Assembly: GCA_049604415.1 (NCBI GenBank)
Contig: JBMYTN010000056.1
Coordinates: forward strand, 1 to 23,279
DNA: 23,279 nucleotides
Origin: JBMYTN01 sp049604415
GTDB lineage: Bacteria > Pseudomonadota > Alphaproteobacteria > Rhodospirillales > Rhodospirillaceae
Reading direction: 5' to 3'
Every line of letters begins with the position of its first letter. The first letter of the stretch is position 1. The position numbers and the translations under genes were made by a program. The notes beneath the pieces were generated by a model. The model was not told where the DNA came from, did not search any database, and was given only the letters and a program-made list of their open reading frames with translations. This document shows, one piece after another, positions 6,994-14,186 of the stretch.

Positions 6994-8241
6994 ATGGCAG
7001 ACACCGCACCCCGCTCGCCGTTGGCCCCCGAGGCCTTTCCCAGCCTGCCTGCCATTGCCGGGGTGAAGATGGCGGTGCATGAGACCGGGTTGCGCTATCA
7101 GGGTCGCCCGGATTTGCTGGTGACCCTGTTTGACCCCGGCACAGTGGCGGCAGGGGTGTTTACCCGCTCCAAAACCCGCTCTGCGCCGGTGGATTGGTGC
7201 CGCAAAGCCCTGGAGACTGCGGGCGGGGCCGCGCGGGCTTTGGTGGTCAATGCGGGCAACGCCAATGCCTTTACCGGCAGCCGGGGTCTGGCCTCGGTGG
7301 TCTCAACGGTAGAGGCCGCAGCGGCCTTGGCCTATTGCTCCTCGGATCAGGTCTTTATCGCCTCGACGGGCACCATTGGTGAGCCGCTCGATGCCGGGCC
7401 GATTGTCGCCTTCTTGACCGAGGCTGCGGATCGCGCGGGCAGTGCGGGGTGGGAGGACGCCGCCACGGCGATCATGACCACCGACACCTATCCAAAAGGG
7501 GCCGGGGCGGTCACCGAAATTGCTGGCCAGCCGGTGTCCATTGCCGGGATCGCCAAGGGCTCGGGCATGATTGCCCCGGATATGGCGACCATGCTGTCCT
7601 ATGTTTTCACCGATGCAGCGATTGCGCCCGATGTGCTGCAGGCCCTGTTGGCCAAGGGCGTCCGGGACAGCTTCAATGCCATCACCGTGGATGGGGACAC
7701 CTCCACCAGCGACAGCTTGATGCTGTTCGCCACCGGCAAGGCCGGGCATGACCCGATCACCGATTTGAAAGATCCGCGCCTGAAGGCCTTCCGCAAGGCC
7801 TTGGATGAGGTTTTGCGGGACCTGGCCCATCAGGTGGTCAAGGATGGCGAGGGGGCCAGCAAATTTGTTGAGATCCAGGTCTCTGGCGCGACCTCAAAAT
7901 CTGCGGCGCGGAAAATCGGCTTGGCGGTGGCCAACTCGCCCTTGGTCAAAACCGCCATTGCCGGGGAAGACGCCAATTGGGGCCGGATCGTCATGGCGGT
8001 GGGCAAAAGCGGCGAGGAAGCCAACCGAGATCGGATGCGCATTGCTGTGGGCGGGGTGGTGATTGCCGAGGATGGCGAAGCCGTGCCCGCCTATGACGAG
8101 GCGCCGGTGGCCGAGCATATGCGCGGGCAGGATATTGTCATCGCGGTCGATGTCGGCATTGGCGGGCGTGGTCGGGATGTGGTTTGGACCTGCGATCTGA
8201 CCCATGGCTATATATCCATCAACGCCGATTATCGAACCTGA
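6994..8241 (+). CDS. argJ: Bifunctional ornithine acetyltransferase / N-acetylglutamate synthase
   Basis: ArgJ moves the acetyl group from N-acetylornithine to glutamate, giving the cyclic arginine pathway. The 415-residue length is typical. The self-cleavage and nucleophile site is visible in KGSGMIAPDMATMLSY: cleavage before Thr199 would give alpha and beta chains with Thr199 as the N-terminal nucleophile. Other signatures are VVNAGNANAFTG (84-95), IMTTDTYPKGA (160-170), AVANSPLVKTAIAGEDANWG-type sequence near 310-325, and the C-terminal DLTHGYISINADYRT. Whether it is bifunctional or monofunctional cannot be decided from sequence alone. It follows the parvulin gene by 26 bases and shares the arginine pathway with argH upstream. 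Confidence 0.96.
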   Translation: MADTAPRSPLAPEAFPSLPAIAGVKMAVHETGLRYQGRPDLLVTLFDPGTVAAGVFTRSKTRSAPVDWCRKALETAGGAARALVVNAGNANAFTGSRGLASVVSTVEAAAALAYCSSDQVFIASTGTIGEPLDAGPIVAFLTEAADRAGSAGWEDAATAIMTTDTYPKGAGAVTEIAGQPVSIAGIAKGSGMIAPDMATMLSYVFTDAAIAPDVLQALLAKGVRDSFNAITVDGDTSTSDSLMLFATGKAGHDPITDLKDPRLKAFRKALDEVLRDLAHQVVKDGEGASKFVEIQVSGATSKSAARKIGLAVANSPLVKTAIAGEDANWGRIVMAVGKSGEEANRDRMRIAVGGVVIAEDGEAVPAYDEAPVAEHMRGQDIVIAVDVGIGGRGRDVVWTCDLTHGYISINADYRT

Positions 8242-8391
8242 CGGCATCGCTGAAATGACGTCACACTGGAGCGTCTGGACCCTTGAGGGGGGCCGCCAGC
8301 CCGCTCTTCGGGCCGCACCGGCCAGGATTTAGTCCATTCGACCGCTTTGGTTGGGACAAGGTTCCGCGCAGGCGAGATGAAAGGGGATTTT

Positions 8392-8853
8392 ATGCCCTAT
8401 GACGATGACGAAGAGGGCTGCCTCGGCCTGCCCTCGACCCCGTTTGATCCCGACCGGAAGGTCCTGCTGGTGGTTGCTGCCGCCCTGCTTGATGTCGATG
8501 ACCGGGTGTTGATCGCCAAACGGCCCGAAGGCAAAGCCATGGCCGGTCTGTGGGAGTTTCCGGGCGGCAAGCTGGCCCCAGGCGAGACCCCGGAACAGGC
8601 TCTGGCCCGGGAGCTGAACGAGGAGCTGGGCATCAGCCTCTCCACCGCCTGTCTCTCGCCGCTGACCTTTGCCTCGCACAGCTATGAGGGCTTTCATCTG
8701 TTGATGCCCTTGTTCGTTTGTCGCCGTTGGAGCGGGCAGCCGACGCCAAAGGAAGGCCAGGAGCTGGCCTGGGTGCGGGCCAACAAGCTGAAGGACTATC
8801 CTATGCCCGAAGCAGATTTGCCGCTGATTCCAATCCTGCGCGATTGGCTCTGA
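8392..8853 (+). CDS. mutT: MutT-type Nudix hydrolase
   Basis: The protein (153 residues from the ATG at 8392) contains a perfect Nudix box GX5EX7REUXEEXGU: G59, E65, R73-E74, E77-E78, G80. The strand before it, VLIAKRPEGKAMAGLWEFPGGK, and the later SYEGFHLLMPLFVCRRWSG and GQELAWV segments match MutT (8-oxo-dGTP diphosphatase), which cleans the nucleotide pool of oxidised dGTP. The TTG at 8347 and the ATG at 8377 are in frame, but AAAGGGG placed just before 8392 favours the latter. The acidic N-terminal extension (MPYDDDEEGC) precedes the usual MutT start. In alphaproteobacteria mutT is often found next to argJ, as here. Confidence 0.9.
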   Translation: MPYDDDEEGCLGLPSTPFDPDRKVLLVVAAALLDVDDRVLIAKRPEGKAMAGLWEFPGGKLAPGETPEQALARELNEELGISLSTACLSPLTFASHSYEGFHLLMPLFVCRRWSGQPTPKEGQELAWVRANKLKDYPMPEADLPLIPILRDWL

Positions 8854-8919
8854 ACCAGCTCGGCCCCCATCGCGTAGTATGCTTAATGCTCTCTCTTTAA
8901 ATCATAGGACCCTTTGGTG

Positions 8920-9693
8920 ATGACCGAGCCTGCTGTCTCTGCCCCAACCGTTGCCCCAACCGCTGCTTTGGTGATCATTGGCAATGAGGTGCTGTCTGGC
9001 CGGACCAAGGACGCCAATGCGCCCTGGCTGGCCACCCGGCTGTCGGGCATGGGGGTGCGCATGTCAGAAATCCGCGTGGTGGCGGATGTGGAGGCGGCGA
9101 TTGTTGAGGCGGTCAACACCCTGCGGGCCCGCAACGACTATGTCTTCACCACCGGCGGCATTGGCCCGACCCATGATGACATCACCACCGCTTGCGTCGC
9201 CAAGGCCTTTGGCGTGGCGGTGATCCGCCATCCCGAGGCGGACCGGCGGCTGCGGGCCCATTACGGCCTGGAAAACATCAACGAAGCCCGGATGTCCATG
9301 GCCGATATTCCAGAAACTGCGGAGCTGATTGACAATCCGGTCAGCGTGGCTCCGGGCTTTCGGTTGGGCAATGTCCATGTTTTGGCCGGAGTGCCGCCGA
9401 TCATGCAGGCCATGTTCGATGGCATCGCCCACACCATTGTCGGCGGCGCGCCGATCCTGTCCTTGTCCCTGGCGGCCCATTTGCGCGAAGGTGATTTGGC
9501 CCAAGCCTTGGGCGAGATCCAGGCTAAGTTTAAGACCGTCGATATTGGCAGTTACCCCTTTGGCCGGGGCGGTCGGATTGGGGTCAGCGTGGTGTTGCGC
9601 TCGGCCGACGAGGCGGCCTTGACTGCGGCGGGCGAGGCGGTCAAAACCCTGATGCGGTCCTTGGGCGAAGAGCCTGAGATTGGCAGTGATTGA
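8920..9693 (+). CDS. Molybdopterin-binding (MoCF/CinA-N type) domain protein
   Basis: This 257-residue protein has the MoCF_biosynth fold of MogA/MoaB and the CinA N-terminal domain. Signature pieces are ALVIIGNEVLSGRTKDAN (16-33) and VFTTGGIGPTHDDIT (75-89), the latter being the conserved loop that binds molybdopterin in MogA-like proteins. It lacks the C-terminal nicotinamide-deamidase domain of full CinA. The role could be competence/damage-inducible CinA-like or nucleotide metabolism; molybdenum cofactor work is not implied by the neighbours. The start is ambiguous: TTG 8914, GTG 8917 and ATG 8920 are consecutive after AGGA at about 8906. ATG is given here. Confidence 0.88.
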   Translation: MTEPAVSAPTVAPTAALVIIGNEVLSGRTKDANAPWLATRLSGMGVRMSEIRVVADVEAAIVEAVNTLRARNDYVFTTGGIGPTHDDITTACVAKAFGVAVIRHPEADRRLRAHYGLENINEARMSMADIPETAELIDNPVSVAPGFRLGNVHVLAGVPPIMQAMFDGIAHTIVGGAPILSLSLAAHLREGDLAQALGEIQAKFKTVDIGSYPFGRGGRIGVSVVLRSADEAALTAAGEAVKTLMRSLGEEPEIGSD

Positions 9694-9778
9694 TATTGCT
9701 CAATGAAGGGCTTGCGCTGGCTGGTTAAACAGGCGCACCATCGCTTTGCTCAAAAACCTTCTGCAGCCGGAGGCGGTC

Positions 9779-10045
9779 ATGCCGTTGAAGCCTGTTAAGC
9801 CTTTGAAGCCCCATGAACAGCCCTTGATCCGGTTCATGTTTTTGCATTTGCTGACCGGCGTGATCGGGGCGGCTTTGTTCACCTTCCTGATCCTGTTTTT
9901 TGACATCGGCTCCATCGGGTCCATGGTCTTTAACAGCGAGGATGGGATCTTATTCTCCGTGCTGCTGTTCTTTGGCCTGTTCGTCACCTTTGGCGGCGTG
10001 GCCATGGGCATTGGCGTCATGAGCATGGCCGAAGACAAATACTGA
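9779..10045 (+). CDS. Small two-helix membrane protein, unknown function
   Basis: An 88-residue protein begins MPLKPVKPLKPHEQPLIRFM, a basic proline/lysine-rich N-tail, then has two hydrophobic helices (about 18-41 and 58-82), and ends SMAEDKY. The start at 9779 is fixed by GGAGG at 9769-9773 with five-base spacing. No known family is recognised. Positive charges before helix one suggest both termini are cytoplasmic. It lies 85 bases after the CinA-like gene and is closed by the terminator at 10078-10109. Codon pattern and the strong ribosome site make a real gene very likely. Confidence 0.8.
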   Translation: MPLKPVKPLKPHEQPLIRFMFLHLLTGVIGAALFTFLILFFDIGSIGSMVFNSEDGILFSVLLFFGLFVTFGGVAMGIGVMSMAEDKY

Positions 10046-10077
10046 GTCTCTTTGAGAGTGGTCATAAACAGCAAAAA

Positions 10078-10109
10078 GGCGGCTGGTCGCTGAACCAGCC
10101 GCCTTTTTT
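10078..10109. terminator. Bidirectional intrinsic terminator
   Basis: GGCGGCTGGT (10078-10087) pairs perfectly with ACCAGCCGCC (10094-10103) over the loop CGCTGA. TTTTTT follows (10104-10109), and AAAAA precedes the stem (10073-10077), giving a T run on the minus strand as well. It sits between two convergent genes, the small membrane protein on plus and 3-hydroxyacyl-CoA dehydrogenase on minus, and can end both. Confidence 0.92.
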
Positions 10110-10131
10110 GTTTAAGCAAAACGAACCCGAT

Positions 10132-11004
10132 TTAGCGGGTCGGCATCGGGGTGTCGCCGGAATAGTCGTAGAATCCCTTGCCGGTCTTGCGGCCGAGCCA
10201 ACCGGCTTCAACATATTTCACCAGCAGCGGGCAGGGACGGTATTTGGTATCCGCCAAGCCGACATGCAGCACATTCATCACCGCCAGGCAGACATCCAAA
10301 CCGATAAAGTCGGCCAGTTGCAGCGGACCCATCGGGTGGTTGGCGCCCAAGCGCATGGCGGTGTCGATGGAATCGACGCTGCCAACCCCTTCATACAGGG
10401 TATAGACCGCCTCGTTGATCATCGGCAGCAGGATGCGGTTGACGATGAAGGCCGGGAAGTCTTCAGCGGACACCGCTTGCTTGTTCAGCTTGACCACCAC
10501 ATCGCGCACGGCCCCGAAGGTTTCTTCGGCGGTGGCGATGCCCCGGATCAGCTCGACCAGCTTCATCACCGGCACCGGGTTCATGAAGTGCATGCCGATG
10601 AACCGCTCCGGGCGGTCGGTGGTCGCGCCCAGACGGGTGATGGAGATCGAGGAGGTGTTGGAGGCCAACACGGCTTCCGGCTTCAGATGCGGGCACAGAT
10701 CGGTCAGGATCTTGCGCTTGACGGCCTCGTCTTCAGTCGCGGCTTCCACCACCAGATCGCAGTCGCCCATGGCTTCCATGCTGACCGAGGTGGTGATGCG
10801 GGACAGGGTGCCCGCTTTGTCGTCTTCGGTGATTTTGCCCTTGGACAGCATCCGACCCAGGTTCTTGTCAATCGAACCGACACCCCGCTTCAGGGCGTCT
10901 TCGGAAATGTCGAGCATCACCACGTCATACTCTGCGGCGGCACTGACATGGGCAATGCCGCTACCCATTTGACCAGCGCCGATCACGCCGATTTTTTTGA
11001 TCAT
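10132..11004 (-). CDS. hbdA: 3-hydroxybutyryl-CoA dehydrogenase
   Basis: NAD(P)-dependent enzyme interconverting 3-hydroxybutyryl-CoA and acetoacetyl-CoA. From the ATG at 11004 the protein has 290 residues. The Rossmann motif GAGQMGSG (9-16), the SNTSS active-site Ser loop (115-119), FIGMHFMNPVPVMKLVEL with His139 and Glu151, VNRILLPMINEA with Asn189, and the C-terminal GRKTGKGFYDY are all intact, matching the short-chain 3-hydroxyacyl-CoA dehydrogenase family. An ATG at 11022 is possible but its upstream sequence is poor, whereas AAAGG and GAGGA precede 11004. It is last in the etfB-etfA-hbd series, an order common in alphaproteobacteria, but a structured 273-base spacer separates it from etfA. 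Roles in butyrate or PHB metabolism are inferred. Confidence 0.95.
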   Translation of the reverse strand: MIKKIGVIGAGQMGSGIAHVSAAAEYDVVMLDISEDALKRGVGSIDKNLGRMLSKGKITEDDKAGTLSRITTSVSMEAMGDCDLVVEAATEDEAVKRKILTDLCPHLKPEAVLASNTSSISITRLGATTDRPERFIGMHFMNPVPVMKLVELIRGIATAEETFGAVRDVVVKLNKQAVSAEDFPAFIVNRILLPMINEAVYTLYEGVGSVDSIDTAMRLGANHPMGPLQLADFIGLDVCLAVMNVLHVGLADTKYRPCPLLVKYVEAGWLGRKTGKGFYDYSGDTPMPTR

Positions 11005-11049
11005 CACGCCTTTATTCCTCATGTTGCGATCCGACCGGTTGGCCGGGGC

Positions 11050-11239
11050 GCTCTTCTTTTAGAGAGCTGCCCTGATCCGGTGGACCCCGACCGCAGGTCG
11101 GAACCATTCAAAATGGGAGCCCCGCATTCCTCCGTCTCCCTGGTGGGAGGAGGCGCGGTCCCGAAACAAAGTTACGGAGCCTGATCCGAAGCATCTCCGG
11201 GAGTGCCGTGGCGATCCGGAGATGTTGGAAACAGGCTCC
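11050..11239 (-). repeat. Serial stem-loops in the etfA-hbd spacer
   Basis: The 273-base spacer holds several inverted repeats. GCTCT/AGAGC closes 11050-11067; CCGACC-GCA-GGTCGG is a perfect hairpin at 11087-11101; CCTCC and CTCCC elements face GGGAGGAGG around 11120-11150; and a large two-part stem spans 11176-11239: outer GGAGCCTG (11176-11183)/CAGGCTCC (11232-11239), inner CATCTCCGG (11192-11200)/CCGGAGATG (11216-11224). No T run follows the big stem on the minus strand, so a simple intrinsic terminator is unlikely. Possible roles are mRNA stabilisation of etfBA, RNase processing, or a Rho-linked attenuator. Confidence 0.6.
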
Positions 11240-11277
11240 CCTTCAGGCAGGTCAAGGGCCCGGCGATTGCCAGCCCC

Positions 11278-12216
11278 TTAGCTGTCCAGAGCGTTGGCGA
11301 GTTCCGGAAGGGCCTCGAACAGGTCGGCAACCAGACCGTAGTCTGCGACCTGGAAGATCGGCGCTTCCTCGTCCTTATTGATGGCCACGATGACTTTGGA
11401 GTCCTTCATGCCAGCCAGATGCTGGATGGCACCGGAGATCCCCACAGCCACGTAGAGTTCAGGCGCGACAATTTTCCCCGTCTGCCCCACCTGATAATCA
11501 TTGGGCACATAGCCCGCATCCACAGCGGCCCGGCTCGCGCCAATGGCGGCCCCCAGCTTATCGGCCACCGTTTCCAGCAATGCAAAGTTTTCCCCGGATC
11601 CCATGCCGCGACCGCCAGAGACGATCACCTGAGCGGCGGTCAATTCCGGGCGTTCGGATTTGGACAGCTCCTCACCAATAAAGTTGGTGTGGGCCGGGTC
11701 TTCCACCGCGCCGATACTTTCCACAGCCGCAGAACCGCCGTCCGCCGCAGCCGGATCAAAGGCGGTGCCCCGCACGGTGATGACCTTGATGGCATCGGCG
11801 GATTGCACCGTGGCCATGGCATTGCCGGCATAGATCGGGCGCACAAAGGTGTCCTCGGAGACCACAGCGGTGATATCCGAGATCTGGGCGACGTCCAGCA
11901 GAGCGGCAACCCGGGGCATGACATTTTTGCCATAGGTGGTGGCCGGAGCCATCACATGGCTATAGCCACCGGCCAAGTCCTTGATGCTCAAAGACAGCGG
12001 CTCAGCCAGATTATGCTCATATTGCGCCCCTTCGGCGCAGAGCACCTTGGCCACGCCATCGATCTTGGCCGCTTCGGCGCAAATGTCGGCGCAATTGGTG
12101 CCCGCAGCCACCAGAACATGGATCTCGCCACCCAGAGCCTTAGCCGCCGTGACAGTGTTCAGGGTGGAGGGTCGCAGGGTTCCGTGACCCTGTTCAGCAA
12201 TAACAAGAACAGTCAT
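11278..12216 (-). CDS. etfA: Electron transfer flavoprotein, alpha subunit
   Basis: FAD-carrying large subunit of the ETF that takes electrons from acyl-CoA dehydrogenases and passes them to ETF-ubiquinone oxidoreductase. The 312-residue protein has an N-terminal ETF domain and a C-terminal FAD-binding domain with SGGRGMGSGENF (200-211), QVGQTGK (242-248), the ETF-alpha signature GISGAIQHLAGM (259-270), NKDEEAPIF and ADYGLVADL (291-299). The start lies one base after the etfB stop (TGA-G-ATG) with AAGGTGAT as ribosome site inside the end of etfB, so the two are translationally coupled. It is the housekeeping type rather than the nitrogen-fixation FixB type, judged from its neighbours; this is an inference. 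Confidence 0.97.
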   Translation of the reverse strand: MTVLVIAEQGHGTLRPSTLNTVTAAKALGGEIHVLVAAGTNCADICAEAAKIDGVAKVLCAEGAQYEHNLAEPLSLSIKDLAGGYSHVMAPATTYGKNVMPRVAALLDVAQISDITAVVSEDTFVRPIYAGNAMATVQSADAIKVITVRGTAFDPAAADGGSAAVESIGAVEDPAHTNFIGEELSKSERPELTAAQVIVSGGRGMGSGENFALLETVADKLGAAIGASRAAVDAGYVPNDYQVGQTGKIVAPELYVAVGISGAIQHLAGMKDSKVIVAINKDEEAPIFQVADYGLVADLFEALPELANALDS

Positions 12217-12217
12217 C

Positions 12218-12967
12218 TCAGATCACCTTCGCCTCATTGCGGAGTTTCTCAACCAGCTCGGCCACCGAGCCGACCTTGACGCCCGCCTGGCGCACCGGCG
12301 GTTCTTCGACCTTGAGGGTGGTCAGGCGCGGGGCCGGATCAACCCCCAGATCCGCCGGGCTGATCGCCTCCAGCGGCTTTTTCTTCGCCTTCATAATATT
12401 GGGCAGGGAGGCATAACGCGGCGTGTTCAGCCGCAGATCCACGGTCACCACACAGGGCAGAGCAATGCCCAGGGTCTCCAGACCGCCATCGATTTCCCGG
12501 GTCGCCTTGGCGGTGTCGCCATCGATTTCCAGCCCGGAAATAAAGGTGGCTTGCGGACGGCCCCACAGGGCGGCCAGCATTTGGCCGGTTTGGTTGCAGT
12601 CATCATCGATGGCCTGCTTCCCGGTGATCACCAGATCCGGGGATTCCTTATCGACAATGGCCTTGAGCATCTTGGCCACGGCCAGCGGCTGCAGCTCCGC
12701 ATCGGTTTCCACCAAGATGCCGCGATCGGCCCCCATGGCCAGGGCGGTGCGAATGGTTTCCTGGGATTGTTTGACGCCCATGGAGACCACGATGATTTCC
12801 GTGACCTTGCCCGCTTCCTTGAGCTTGACGGCCTCTTCGACGGCAATTTCGTCAAAGGGGTTCATGGACATTTTGACATTCGCGGTTTCAACACCGCTGT
12901 TGTCGGTCTTGACCCGGATCTTGACGTTGTAATCAACGACCCGCTTGACGGCGACCAAAGCTTTCAT
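12218..12967 (-). CDS. etfB: Electron transfer flavoprotein, beta subunit
   Basis: Small AMP-binding subunit of ETF, 249 residues. VKRVVDY (7-13), MNPFDEIAVEEAVKLKE (35-51), ITGKQAIDDDCNQTGQMLA (114-132) and the recognition loop LNTPRYASLPNIMKAKKKP (180-198) are textbook ETF-beta features; the loop docks partner dehydrogenases. It forms a heterodimer with EtfA encoded immediately after. Upstream lies a 406-base spacer with a strong promoter at 13226-13254 and a leader of about 250 bases, so etfBA can be transcribed separately from the adenosyltransferase gene. Confidence 0.97.
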   Translation of the reverse strand: MKALVAVKRVVDYNVKIRVKTDNSGVETANVKMSMNPFDEIAVEEAVKLKEAGKVTEIIVVSMGVKQSQETIRTALAMGADRGILVETDAELQPLAVAKMLKAIVDKESPDLVITGKQAIDDDCNQTGQMLAALWGRPQATFISGLEIDGDTAKATREIDGGLETLGIALPCVVTVDLRLNTPRYASLPNIMKAKKKPLEAISPADLGVDPAPRLTTLKVEEPPVRQAGVKVGSVAELVEKLRNEAKVI

Positions 12968-13219
12968 GGGGTACTCGCTTGGCAGTCAGTGAATAAAGCG
13001 ACCCAGACAAGGGCCATCGGCACGCTGCTTGAGGCGGGCGGATCATGCTGTAATCCAGTCCCACGCCATAGGGCAGCGTTCCGGACCCCCTTCCCGAGCC
13101 CGGTGCCTCTCGCTTCGCTTTGAAAAAGCACTGCAGCGCTGGCAGCTCCGCTTCGGATCCGATCAAAGTCCTAAGGGACTTAACCCAGCCTTCGAAGCAG
13201 GAAACGGCAAGGCAAATCG
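12968..13219 (-). promoter_or_regulatory. Long structured 5' leader of etfB
   Basis: From the predicted transcription start near 13219 to the etfB ATG there are about 250 bases with no supportable gene; a 98-codon frame here starts at a TTG inside the -10 box, so it is not translated from this promoter. On the minus strand several stems are visible: AAGTCC/GGACTT with a four-base loop (13166-13181), GCTTT/AAAGC near 13120, CCGGGC/GTCCGG around 13080-13105, and GGAT/ATCC near 13041-13057. I do not recognise a known riboswitch; B12-box, SAM and SRP RNA motifs were looked for and not found. It may be a cis-regulatory leader or contain an independent small RNA. Confidence 0.45.
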
Positions 13220-13225
13220 CGGCGC

Positions 13226-13254
13226 ACAATAAGCGAGCGCCAAGACCCTGTCAA
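13226..13254 (-). promoter_or_regulatory. Sigma-70 type promoter for etfBA-hbd
   Basis: On the minus strand a perfect -35 TTGACA (13249-13254) is separated by exactly 17 bases from TATTGT (13226-13231), a good -10. Transcription would start near 13219. This is the best promoter match noticed in the window and lies in the spacer between the adenosyltransferase gene and etfB. Confidence 0.8.
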
Positions 13255-13273
13255 CGCGCTGTTCAATGATGTC

Positions 13274-13292
13274 CACAATGTAAGCAATTGTG
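13274..13292. promoter_or_regulatory. Operator-like palindrome upstream of the etfB promoter
   Basis: CACAAT (13274-13279) and ATTGTG (13287-13292) form an inverted repeat with a seven-base spacer. Its centre is about 64 bases upstream of the predicted etfB transcription start, the place where class I activators such as CRP/FNR-type or similar dimeric regulators bind. It does not match the FNR or CRP consensus exactly, so the regulator is unknown. Confidence 0.5.
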
Positions 13293-13373
13293 AAACTTTG
13301 TAACGTCTGTTCCGGCTAGGGCGTTGGTTTCTAGAGCCTTTTTTTGTCGCAGTCTAAAGCCAAATCCGGCGCT

Positions 13374-14030
13374 TTAAGACTCGGTTCCGGTCGCTTCCCG
13401 CGAGGCACCGGGCACCCAGAGCACATCTCCGCCGGAGGCCTTGTTCAGCCAGCGGGCCATGACAAACAGATGGTCGGACAACCGGTTAAGATATTTCAGC
13501 GCGGGCTCGCTGACCGGTTCCTGTTCAATCAGATGGGTGACCATGCGCTCGGCCCGGCGCACCACAGTCCGGGCGAGGTGCAATTGGGCCGCTGCCTCGC
13601 TGCCGCCGGGCAGGATGAAACTGTTGAGCGGTTCCAGATCCGCGTTCATCTGGTCGATCTCGGTTTCCAGTCGGGTGACCTGTCCTTCGGTGATTCGCAA
13701 GGCCCATTCCGCATCGCGCTGGCCTTCCTCGGGCAGGGGCAGGCACAGATCGGCGCCAAGGTCGAACAGATCGTTTTGGATCACCGCGAGCATGCGGTCG
13801 GCCTGGGGCTTTAGAATGTCGAAGGGGGACCGGCCCCCCGGATTGTCCAGGCGCCGGTCCACGGGATCTGCGGCCAGCGGCAGGCGGGCCAAGCCGAGGA
13901 TGGCATTGGCTTCATCCACGGTGCCATAGGCTTCGACCCGCAAGGCATGTTTGGCAACCCGTTGGCCATCGCCCAGGGACGTCTTGCCTTGGTCCCCACC
14001 GCGCGTATAAATGCGGGTCAATCTTACCAT
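13374..14030 (-). CDS. pduO: Cob(I)alamin adenosyltransferase, PduO type
   Basis: Transfers the adenosyl group of ATP to cob(I)alamin or cob(I)yrinate, making adenosylcobalamin. From the ATG at 14030 it has 218 residues. TRGGDQGKTSLGDG (9-22) is the N-terminal ATP-binding motif of the PduO/MMAB family; RVEAYGTVDEANA (31-43), ARTVVRRAERMV (153-164) and LNRLSDHLFVMARW (181-194) are the other conserved blocks. A short insert at about 57-75 includes LDNPGGRSPF. The frame extends upstream to 14099, but VRLTRIYTR is the standard family beginning. Being upstream of etfBA and hbd is a recurrent alphaproteobacterial arrangement, perhaps linked through B12-dependent acyl-CoA mutases. It is divergent from lptG. 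Confidence 0.94.
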   Translation of the reverse strand: MVRLTRIYTRGGDQGKTSLGDGQRVAKHALRVEAYGTVDEANAILGLARLPLAADPVDRRLDNPGGRSPFDILKPQADRMLAVIQNDLFDLGADLCLPLPEEGQRDAEWALRITEGQVTRLETEIDQMNADLEPLNSFILPGGSEAAAQLHLARTVVRRAERMVTHLIEQEPVSEPALKYLNRLSDHLFVMARWLNKASGGDVLWVPGASREATGTES

Positions 14031-14186
14031 GTGCCAAACTCCGGTTTGCTTCGTGACGGTATGGACTGCTTTTGGGGCTTCGAGGAATTCAAACCCCAAA
14101 CGAATTCAGAGGTGGGGATCCGCCCGCCCCGAAGCCTTATGACTTCTGGCCCCAAGACGGACAGGTAGACGGAAAAGCGAGACGGG

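Noticed and set aside
8256..8263. TGACGTCA palindrome after argJ
   Set aside because: An 8-base palindrome is expected by chance, and no flanking promoter or second site is seen.
8299..8313. GCCCG/CGGGC hairpin between argJ and mutT as a terminator
   Set aside because: Short stem and no T run; it may be incidental.
10108..12279. Two plus-strand frames of 358 codons opposite hbd and etfA
   Set aside because: Both mirror well-conserved minus-strand genes and are rich in His, Gln and Gly, as expected for shadows.
12968..13219. Cobalamin riboswitch or SRP/4.5S RNA in the etfB leader
   Set aside because: Some G-rich pieces look similar, but the B12 box and the conserved SRP loop sequences are absent.
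12933..13229. A 98-codon minus-strand frame in the etfB leader
   Set aside because: Its start codon overlaps the predicted -10 box and the protein shows no recognisable features.
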